A stretch of DNA of 57,537 bases from an uncultured Acidobacteriia bacterium (GTDB lineage: Bacteria > Acidobacteriota > Terriglobia > Bryobacterales > Bryobacteraceae), in the NCBI GenBank assembly GCA_903900705.1, contig CAIUOG010000014.1, forward strand, positions 1-57,537. Direction: 5' to 3'. A program made the translations under genes and the position numbers. Shown piece by piece: positions 51,756 to 57,537 of this stretch. Within the stretch, counting starts at the first letter, position 1. Every line of letters begins with the position of its first letter. Below the pieces are notes generated by a model. It saw only the letters and a program-made list of their open reading frames with translations. It was not told the DNA's origin and made no database searches.

Positions 51756-53503
51756 ACACACCGCCTCAGGGGCAATCGGCCCCCGAGAAGACGGCTGAGC
51801 AGCCCGCCCGGGAAGCTTCGTCCGACAAGACCGAAGAAACTGCCGCAAAGCCTGCTCATCACGAGAGACCGCCGCGCGCGCCCCGTCCTCCGCGGCAGGA
51901 CGCCGCCCGGACCGCCGACGCTCCGAAGGCGGAAGCTCCGAGGGCCGAAGCCGCTCCGGTGGCCGCTCCTCCCGCCCCCCAGGTGGACGGCAACACTCTC
52001 ACGCCGCCGCCCGCTCCGCCCATGCCGGTGGAAAGCGCTCCGGTGGCTCCGCCGCAGCAGGTGCAACCCCCGCAGAACCGCCCCCCGCAGCAGCATCATC
52101 AGGGCGGTGGCAATCAAGGCGCCGGCAATCAGGGCGCTGGTAATCAGGGCGGCAATCCGGGCAATCAGCAGAACGCCGGAAACCAGGGTGGCAACCCCAA
52201 CAACCAGCAGCGCCGCAATAAGCCTCCCCAGCAGCAGGGCCGTACCGGTGAACGTCTTGATCTTGTCGAACTCAAAGACAAGAGCATCATCGATCTGAAC
52301 AACATCGCCAAAGAGATGGGTGTTCAGAATGCCGCCGGCTTCCGCAAGCAGGAACTGATCTTCAAGATCCTGCAGACGCAGGCGGAAAAGAGCGGTCTGA
52401 TCTTCTCCGAAGGCGTGCTCGAATGCCTGCCGGATGGCTTCGGCTTCCTGCGCGCACCCGAATACAACTATCTTCCGGGTCCGGACGATGTTTACGTTTC
52501 GCCGTCGCAGATCCGCCGCTTCGATCTCCGCACCGGTGACACGGTGTCCGGTCAGATCCGCCCCCCCAAGGAAGGCGAACGTTACTTCGCGCTCATCAAG
52601 GTGGACGCGATCAACTTCGAACCACCCGAGGAAGCGCGCAACAAGATCTTCTTCGACAACCTGACGCCGCTCTATCCGAACGGCCGGCTGAAGCTGGAAA
52701 CCACGCGCGAGAACTTCTCAGGCCGCGTGATGGATCTGGTGACGCCGATCGGTAAGGGTCAGCGCGGTCTCATCGTCGCGCCGCCCCGCACCGGTAAGAC
52801 GATGTTGCTGCAGAACATCGCGAACTCCATCACCACCAATCATCCGGAAGTCTCGCTGATTGTTCTGCTGATCGACGAACGTCCGGAAGAAGTCACGGAC
52901 ATGCAGCGTTCCGTGCGCGGTGAAGTCATCAGTTCCACGTTCGACGAACCCGCCACCCGCCACGTGCAGGTTGCCGAAATGGTGATCGAAAAGGCCAAGC
53001 GTCTGGTGGAGCATAAGAAGGATGTCGTCATCCTGCTCGACTCCATTACGCGTCTGGCGCGCGCTTACAACACGATTGTTCCGCCCTCCGGCAAAGTTCT
53101 TTCGGGCGGCGTGGACTCCAACGCTTTGCAGCGCCCCAAGCGCTTCTTCGGCGCGGCCCGTAACATTGAGGAAGGCGGTTCGCTCACCATCATCGCGACG
53201 GCCCTTGTCGATACCGGCAGCCGTATGGACGACGTGATCTTCGAAGAATTCAAGGGTACCGGCAACATGGAAATCCATCTTGATCGGAAGCTGATTGAGA
53301 AGCGCGTGTTCCCGGCCATTGATATCAACAAGAGCGGTACGCGTAAGGAAGAACTGCTGATGCCGCCGGATGAGCTCAACCGCGTTTATATTCTGCGGCG
53401 TGTGCTGAGTCCGCTGTCACCGGTGGAAACGATGGAATTGCTGCTGGATAAGCTGGGCAAGACCCGGTCCAACATGGAATTCCTGCTTTCGATGAACCGG
53501 TAA
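51716..53503 (+). CDS. rho: Transcription termination factor Rho with a long disordered N-terminus
   Basis: 595 residues against about 420 for E. coli Rho. Residues 1-178 are low-complexity: first Ala/Pro/Glu-rich, then Gly/Asn/Gln-rich ('[20 protein letters not shown]'), and basic near 166-178. The core is normal: the N-terminal helix bundle ('[20 protein letters not shown]'), the RNA-binding cold-shock fold ('[20 protein letters not shown]'), the Walker A '[16 protein letters not shown]', and the ring-forming ATPase. It ends transcripts by pulling on RNA with ATP. The TTG start at 51716 overlaps engB by 40 bp and has GTGAGGGA in front. A strong terminator follows. Confidence 0.95.
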   Translation: MASDIENTNTPTLDTPPQGQSAPEKTAEQPAREASSDKTEETAAKPAHHERPPRAPRPPRQDAARTADAPKAEAPRAEAAPVAAPPAPQVDGNTLTPPPAPPMPVESAPVAPPQQVQPPQNRPPQQHHQGGGNQGAGNQGAGNQGGNPGNQQNAGNQGGNPNNQQRRNKPPQQQGRTGERLDLVELKDKSIIDLNNIAKEMGVQNAAGFRKQELIFKILQTQAEKSGLIFSEGVLECLPDGFGFLRAPEYNYLPGPDDVYVSPSQIRRFDLRTGDTVSGQIRPPKEGERYFALIKVDAINFEPPEEARNKIFFDNLTPLYPNGRLKLETTRENFSGRVMDLVTPIGKGQRGLIVAPPRTGKTMLLQNIANSITTNHPEVSLIVLLIDERPEEVTDMQRSVRGEVISSTFDEPATRHVQVAEMVIEKAKRLVEHKKDVVILLDSITRLARAYNTIVPPSGKVLSGGVDSNALQRPKRFFGAARNIEEGGSLTIIATALVDTGSRMDDVIFEEFKGTGNMEIHLDRKLIEKRVFPAIDINKSGTRKEELLMPPDELNRVYILRRVLSPLSPVETMELLLDKLGKTRSNMEFLLSMNR

Positions 53504-53529
53504 TTCCGCGCCAACGCGGGAAAACCAGG

Positions 53530-53561
53530 GGGGACGCGCCATATGGCGCGTCCCCTTTTTT
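53530..53561 (+). terminator. Intrinsic terminator after rho
   Basis: Positions 53530-53555 are a perfect 26-bp palindrome (half GGGGACGCGCCAT), followed by six T. It is among the strongest hairpins in the window and can stop rho transcription without Rho itself. It also separates rho from the convergent adenosine-specific kinase gene. Confidence 0.93.
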
Positions 53562-54045
53562 ATCGCTTGTACCCGATCATGCGCAGAAAATCGTGGCGGT
53601 GTGTCCGGTCCGCTTCCGATTCGAGCCCCTTCGGAGACGCGCCGTCAATTACCCCCATCACGCCTCGGCCCTGTTCCGTCTCCGCCACCAGAACTTCCAC
53701 CGGGTTCGCCGTGGCGCAGAAGATATTGCAGACCTCCGGTACATCTTTGATCCTCCCCAGCACGTTAATGGGAAACATGCCGGTCATCACGACTGCGAAG
53801 AAGTGTCCCGCGCCCACGGCCGTTGCGATATCTACCGCCGCCTGCCGCAGCGCCGGATCGGTGCCGTCGCTGCGCGTCAGGCAGGGGCCGGAAGCTTCAT
53901 TGAAGGCAACGCCGAACTTCGCGCCCGGCACCGTGTTCACGATCGCTTCGAAAACATCTTCCACCGTTTTGATGAAGTGGCTCTGCCCCAGAATGATGTT
54001 GCCGTTCTCCGGGATGGTGAGCCGTACCGCGTGCAGATTGACCAT
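53560..54045 (-). CDS. Adenosine-specific kinase family protein (PF04008)
   Basis: 161 residues, the usual length. 'IPENGNIILGQSHFIKTVED', 'KFGVAFNEASGPCLTRSDGT', 'AVGAGHFFAVVMTGMFPINV' and 'VEVLVAETEQGRGVMGVIDG' match the COG1839 family first characterised in Archaea. It is thought to bind or phosphorylate adenosine; the biological role in bacteria is unclear. It is a single gene, divergent from the M49 peptidase. Confidence 0.85.
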   Translation of the reverse strand: MVNLHAVRLTIPENGNIILGQSHFIKTVEDVFEAIVNTVPGAKFGVAFNEASGPCLTRSDGTDPALRQAAVDIATAVGAGHFFAVVMTGMFPINVLGRIKDVPEVCNIFCATANPVEVLVAETEQGRGVMGVIDGASPKGLESEADRTHRHDFLRMIGYKR

Positions 54046-54098
54046 AAACGATCAGCCTACCAGCAGCATCAACACGATCCGCATCACAGAGTCTGCGT

Positions 54099-54104
54099 CA
54101 CAAT
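54099..54104 (+). promoter_or_regulatory. Candidate -10 element, leaderless type
   Basis: CACAAT followed by 6 nt (TGATTT) and the GTG start of the M49 peptidase. No Shine-Dalgarno is visible. The -35 region is not recognisable. Confidence 0.38.
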
Positions 54105-54110
54105 TGATTT

Positions 54111-56054
54111 GTGCGACCCTTCTTTCTTACCTTTACTTTTGCCGCGCTGCTGAGCGCCCAGTCACCGCTGGTCGACCGCGTGGGCCCCACCGCTTTCGTT
54201 CAGATTCAGGCCGAGAGCTTCAAAAGCCTGACCCCGCGTCAGCAGGCTCTGACCTACTGGCTCACCCAGGCGTCCATCGCCATCGATCCCATCATTTATG
54301 ACCAGGAGTCGCGCTTCGGCCTGCGCCAGAAACGGGTGCTTGAAGCCGTGGTGGCGGCGAAGGATCGCGTCGATCCGGCGATCTATGCCAGGGTGCTGCC
54401 CTTTACCAAGCTGTTCTGGGGCAACAAGGGCAATCACAATGAGATGACGGCGCAAAAAGTGCTGCCGGAGTTCACGGCGGACGAACTGAAGAAGGCGCTC
54501 ACCCAGGCGGGGCATAAGGAATTGCTCGTTGAGGTGGATGCGCTGAACCAGTCGCTTTTCGATCCCGCTTATGAGCCGATGATGACGGCCAAGAGCCCCT
54601 CCGGCGGGAAGGATATTCTGCAGGCCAGTTCGAACAACTTCTACCTTGGCGTGAGTCTGGACGATCTGAAGGGTTTCAACGAGAAGTACCGGCTGAACTC
54701 GCGCCTGGTGAAGGAAAGCGGCCGCCTGGTGGAAGAGGTTTATCGCACCGGCACACCCGATGGCAAGGTAAAGCCGGGTCTCTACGCCACCTACCTGAAG
54801 AAGGCCAACGGCTATCTAGAAAAGGCCAAAGCCTATGCCGAACCCGCGCAGGCCAAGGTGATCGACGATCTGATTCGCTACTACCAGACCGGCGAGTATG
54901 CCGACTGGGTGAAGTTCGGGATCGACTGGGTACAGAACACCGACACGCCGGTGGATTTCGCCAACGGTTTCATCGAGATCTATCGCGATGCGCGGGGCGC
55001 GAAGGGCACTTCGCAGAGCTTTGTTTCCATCACGGACCAGAAGCTCTCCGCCGCCATCCACAAAATCGCCGATAATGCCCAGTATTTCGAAGAGAAAGCC
55101 CCCTGGCTGCCGCTTTATAAGAAACAGGGCGTGAAGCCTCCCACCGCGATGGCCGTCGAAACCACTGTTCTCACGGGCGATTTCCACGTCACCACCATCG
55201 GCGATAATCTGCCGAACGAAGACGAGATCCGCGCGAAGTATGGCTCGAAGAGCTTCCTGTTTGGCAGCAGTTCGCGGGCGTTTGATGTAGTCACGGGCTC
55301 GGCGTTGATCGATGAGTTCGTCATGTCTCCGGAAGAGGCGGCGCTTGACCGGAAGTATGAAACGGAAGCGGATGAGTTGCTGACCGCCCTGCATGAAGTG
55401 ATCGGGCATGGGTCGGGCAAGCTGAACCCGAAGCTGACCAATGTGGCTTCGTTTTATCTGAAGGAGTATTTCTCCACTCTCGAAGAAGCCCGCGCTGACC
55501 TGATGGCGCTCTGGAACGTGTTTGATCCGAAGCTGAAGGAACTCGGCATCGTGAAGACGGACGACATCGGGAAGGTGATGTACAACAACGCGGCCCGCAC
55601 CATGCTGGCGCAGCTCCGGCGCATCCCGTCCGGAGACACGATTGAGGAAGACCACCAGCGCAACCGGCAACTGATTGCGAACTACATCATGGATAAAACG
55701 GGCGCAATCGCCTATGAGAAGCGCGATGGAAAGACCTACGTGGTGGTGAAGGACTACGCGAAGATGCATGAAGGCGTGGGGCTGCTGCTGGCCGAACTCA
55801 TGCGGATCAAGGGCGAAGGCGATTATGCCGCGATTAAGAACCTGATCGATCAGTACGCGGTTCACTTCGATCCAAAACTGCGCGATGAAGTGGTGGCGCG
55901 GTATCAGAAGCTCAACCTGCCCACCTACTGGGCGGGGGTGAATTCAGAACTGAAGGCGCAGTTCGACGCGAAGGGCAAGGTCACGAAGGTGGAGATCAGC
56001 TATCCGCGCGACGTGGTGAAGCAGCAGCTGGGCTACTCAGCCCTCTATCAGTAA
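54111..56054 (+). CDS. Secreted dipeptidyl-peptidase III-like zinc peptidase (M49)
   Basis: 647 residues. A signal peptide (MRPFFLTFTFAALLSAQ) is followed by an M49-type metallopeptidase. The zinc motif is HEVIGH (428-433) and the second ligand motif 'EEARAD' (458-463) replaces the usual EECRAE. It should remove dipeptides from the N-terminus of oligopeptides outside the cytoplasm; eukaryotic DPP III is cytosolic, and secreted forms are known from bacteria. The GTG start at 54111 is the only one that gives the signal peptide. The end overlaps scoB by 18 bp, tail to tail. Confidence 0.88.
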   Translation: MRPFFLTFTFAALLSAQSPLVDRVGPTAFVQIQAESFKSLTPRQQALTYWLTQASIAIDPIIYDQESRFGLRQKRVLEAVVAAKDRVDPAIYARVLPFTKLFWGNKGNHNEMTAQKVLPEFTADELKKALTQAGHKELLVEVDALNQSLFDPAYEPMMTAKSPSGGKDILQASSNNFYLGVSLDDLKGFNEKYRLNSRLVKESGRLVEEVYRTGTPDGKVKPGLYATYLKKANGYLEKAKAYAEPAQAKVIDDLIRYYQTGEYADWVKFGIDWVQNTDTPVDFANGFIEIYRDARGAKGTSQSFVSITDQKLSAAIHKIADNAQYFEEKAPWLPLYKKQGVKPPTAMAVETTVLTGDFHVTTIGDNLPNEDEIRAKYGSKSFLFGSSSRAFDVVTGSALIDEFVMSPEEAALDRKYETEADELLTALHEVIGHGSGKLNPKLTNVASFYLKEYFSTLEEARADLMALWNVFDPKLKELGIVKTDDIGKVMYNNAARTMLAQLRRIPSGDTIEEDHQRNRQLIANYIMDKTGAIAYEKRDGKTYVVVKDYAKMHEGVGLLLAELMRIKGEGDYAAIKNLIDQYAVHFDPKLRDEVVARYQKLNLPTYWAGVNSELKAQFDAKGKVTKVEISYPRDVVKQQLGYSALYQ

Positions 56055-56696
56055 GCCCTGTATCAGCAGCCTTGCCCCGGTGCGCGCCTGGACCTGCTCC
56101 GGGGTGACACCCGGGGCGGTTTCGGTAAGCAGCAGGCCCTGCGGCGTCACGCGGATCACGGCCAGTTCCGTGATGATGGTGTCCACCACGCGGGAGCCGG
56201 TGAGGGGCAATGTGCAGCGCGGCAGAATCTTCGGCGCGCCATCCCGTGTGGTGTGTTCCATGGCGACGATCAGCCTTTGCGCGGAAGCCACCAGGTCCAT
56301 CGCGCCGCCCATGCCGGTAACCATACGTCCGGGGACCATCCAGTTGGCGAGATTGCCTTCCTCATCCACCTCCATGGCGCCCAGAATGCTGAGGTCGATC
56401 CGGCGCGCGCGGATCATCGCGAACGAATCGGCGCTCGAAAAGTAGCAGACGCCGGGCAATTCGGTGACGGTCTCTTTACCTGCGTTGGTGAGATCGGCGT
56501 CCTCCTCGCCGGGCAGGGGGTAAGGGCCGACCCCGAGCATGCCGATCTCAGCCTGTAGAGTCACATCCATCCCGGTCGGCACGTACCCGGCGACCATGGT
56601 GGGGATGCCGATTCCGAGATTCACATAGAAACCGTCGCGGAGTTCGAGGGCGGCGCGTTGTGCGATGCGTTCACGCTTTTGCTCTGTCGTCATCAT
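56037..56696 (-). CDS. scoB: 3-oxoacid CoA-transferase subunit B
   Basis: 219 residues of the family I CoA-transferase beta subunit. 'GFYVNLGIGIPTMVAGYVPT' and 'DADLTNAGKETVTELPG' are characteristic. The catalytic Glu lies in 'LQAEIGMLGVGPYP'; the residue after it is Ile where SCOT enzymes usually read SENG. It moves CoA from succinyl-CoA to a 3-oxo acid such as acetoacetate, in ketone-body or polyhydroxybutyrate use. The ATG overlaps the scoA stop by 1 bp, so translation is coupled. AtoA-type acetate/acetoacetate transferase is the alternative. Confidence 0.9.
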   Translation of the reverse strand: MMTTEQKRERIAQRAALELRDGFYVNLGIGIPTMVAGYVPTGMDVTLQAEIGMLGVGPYPLPGEEDADLTNAGKETVTELPGVCYFSSADSFAMIRARRIDLSILGAMEVDEEGNLANWMVPGRMVTGMGGAMDLVASAQRLIVAMEHTTRDGAPKILPRCTLPLTGSRVVDTIITELAVIRVTPQGLLLTETAPGVTPEQVQARTGARLLIQGLLIEG

Positions 56697-57394
56697 CAGG
56701 CTTGCCGGAACCTCAGTTTGTCCACACGGCGCTCGTACAACCCGCCCTGCAGGATTCGTTTCACGTAGATGCCGGGGGTAACGATATGATCGCCATCGAG
56801 TTGGCCAGGCTCCACCAGTTCTTCCACTTCGGCAATCGTGATCTTCGCGGCGGTAGCCATCATGGGATTGAAGTTGCGGGCGGTCTTTCGATAAACCAGG
56901 TTGCCCTTGGTATCGCCGCGCCAGGCTTTGACGAGCGCGAAATCGGCGGAGAGGGCCTCCTGGAGCATATAGGCGCGCTCGCCGAACCGTCGTAGTTCCC
57001 GGCCTTCGGAGACGCTGGTGCCAACACCGGCCGGAGTGAAAAAGGCGGGGATGCCCGCACCAGCGGCGCGGATGCTTTCGGCGAAATTACCCTGGGGCAT
57101 CAGATTGACTTTCAGCTTTCCGGAGAACATGAGGTCGGCCAGCAGGGGATTTCCGCCCACATAGCTGGCGGTATGTTCGGAGATGGAGCCGCATTCGAGC
57201 AGCAGGCTGAGTCCGGCGCCGGGCACCGCCATGTCATTCGCCAGGGTGTGGAGGTTCCGCACACCCCGCTTCACCAGTGCCCGGATCAGGTTCTCCGGGA
57301 TGCCGCAAAGCCCGAAGCCGCCCACCATGACGGTCGCGCCATCCGGGATATCTTCAATGGCCTGAGCGGCGCTTGCAAAGACTTTGTTCCCCAT
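56696..57394 (-). CDS. scoA: 3-oxoacid CoA-transferase subunit A
   Basis: 232 residues of the alpha subunit. 'GATVMVGGFGLCGIPENLIR' is the conserved CoA-transferase loop; 'ECGSISEHTASYVGGNP', 'LMPQGNFAESIRAAGAGIPA' and 'RKTARNFNPMMATAAKITIA' follow as in SCOT-A. It forms a heteromeric enzyme with ScoB in the cytoplasm. The promoter region (TATACG/TACGAT on the minus strand, 57408-57415) overlaps the -10 of the divergent gene at 57428. Confidence 0.92.
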   Translation of the reverse strand: MGNKVFASAAQAIEDIPDGATVMVGGFGLCGIPENLIRALVKRGVRNLHTLANDMAVPGAGLSLLLECGSISEHTASYVGGNPLLADLMFSGKLKVNLMPQGNFAESIRAAGAGIPAFFTPAGVGTSVSEGRELRRFGERAYMLQEALSADFALVKAWRGDTKGNLVYRKTARNFNPMMATAAKITIAEVEELVEPGQLDGDHIVTPGIYVKRILQGGLYERRVDKLRFRQA

Positions 57395-57415
57395 AAAAGC
57401 TGAACAATCATCGTA

Positions 57416-57421
57416 TAGAAT
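57416..57421 (+). promoter_or_regulatory. Candidate -10 element, leaderless type
   Basis: TAGAAT (within TATAGAAT) followed by 6 nt (TGCCAG) and the ATG of the last gene. It overlaps the minus-strand -10 region of scoA, so the two divergent promoters would compete. Confidence 0.45.
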
Positions 57422-57427
57422 TGCCAG

Positions 57428-57537
57428 ATGGCCATGTGCAAAAAATCCGCCCTGCTGTTCGCGGCAGTTGTCGCGGCTTCGTTCGCGGAAGAGACGCTGA
57501 AGACGCCCATCAATGATGACAACGTCCGGGTGCTGGA
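57428..57537 (+). CDS. Start of a secreted protein, cut by the window edge
   Basis: Only 36 residues are visible. A signal peptide (MAMCKKSALLFAAVVAASFA) is followed by 'EETLKTPINDDNVRVL', which resembles the beginning of acidobacterial cupin-type proteins; this is a weak guess from a short piece. ATG 57434 is an alternative start. TAGAAT lies 6 nt before ATG 57428 and no Shine-Dalgarno is present. Confidence 0.65.
   Translation, partial: MAMCKKSALLFAAVVAASFAEETLKTPINDDNVRVL

Overview
The window is GC-rich bacterial chromosome that most resembles an acidobacterium of the Solibacter/Bryobacter/Paludibaculum kind. The grounds are a VWFA-related protein of the type expanded in Acidobacteriota, carboxypeptidase-regulatory-like secreted proteins, small 'HAGETVTVTG' secreted proteins, many Tat-exported enzymes, a hopanoid operon and a multiheme-cytochrome/TPR lipoprotein. 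This assignment is inference from gene content; no rRNA or tRNA is present. I see no phage, insertion sequence or CRISPR array.

Layout. 1-6.5 kb: YbgC-like thioesterase, P1 peptidase, Tat-exported beta-propeller, secreted regulatory-like-domain protein, secreted amidohydrolase, then a sulfite-oxidase-fold Mo enzyme coupled to a small membrane protein. 6.6-12.5 kb: small secreted protein, VWFA protein, AlkD-like repair protein, GH29 fucosidase, GNAT/FemAB-like protein. 12.6-17.2 kb: RND efflux pump (adaptor and permease). 17.2-31 kb: mostly exported catabolic or surface proteins: YVTN propeller, sulfatase, ThuA protein, seven-heme cytochrome/TPR lipoprotein, a 1121-residue GH54 arabinofuranosidase, and three Tat-exported proteins (enolase-superfamily, UroD/MtaA-like, BNR/sialidase-like). 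A decayed SDR gene lies between 28.4 and 28.65 kb.

31-36.5 kb: a tightly overlapped hopanoid operon, transcribed hpnA-hpnG-MDR-MDR-hpnC-hpnD, which makes squalene precursors and hopanoid side chains; hpnE is absent and two zinc alcohol dehydrogenases sit in the middle. 36.6-42.6 kb: monomeric isocitrate dehydrogenase, SDR-DUF2867 protein, phosphotransacetylase, AI-2E transporter. 42.7-46.6 kb: ruvX-mltG and two unknown genes, then an ethanolamine-permease-like APC transporter. 46.6-51 kb: a signalling block with one hybrid-free sensor kinase, its NarL-type regulator, a lone receiver and a LuxR protein with a dead receiver. 51.2-57.5 kb: engB-rho (Rho has a 178-residue disordered N-terminus), adenosine-specific kinase, M49 peptidase, scoAB CoA transferase and the start of a secreted protein.

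Two genome-wide habits show up. Several genes without a Shine-Dalgarno sequence have a -10-like hexamer exactly 6 nt before the start codon, which suggests leaderless transcripts. Of ten convergent gene pairs, three are separated by strong hairpin terminators and seven overlap or lie within 13 nt of each other.
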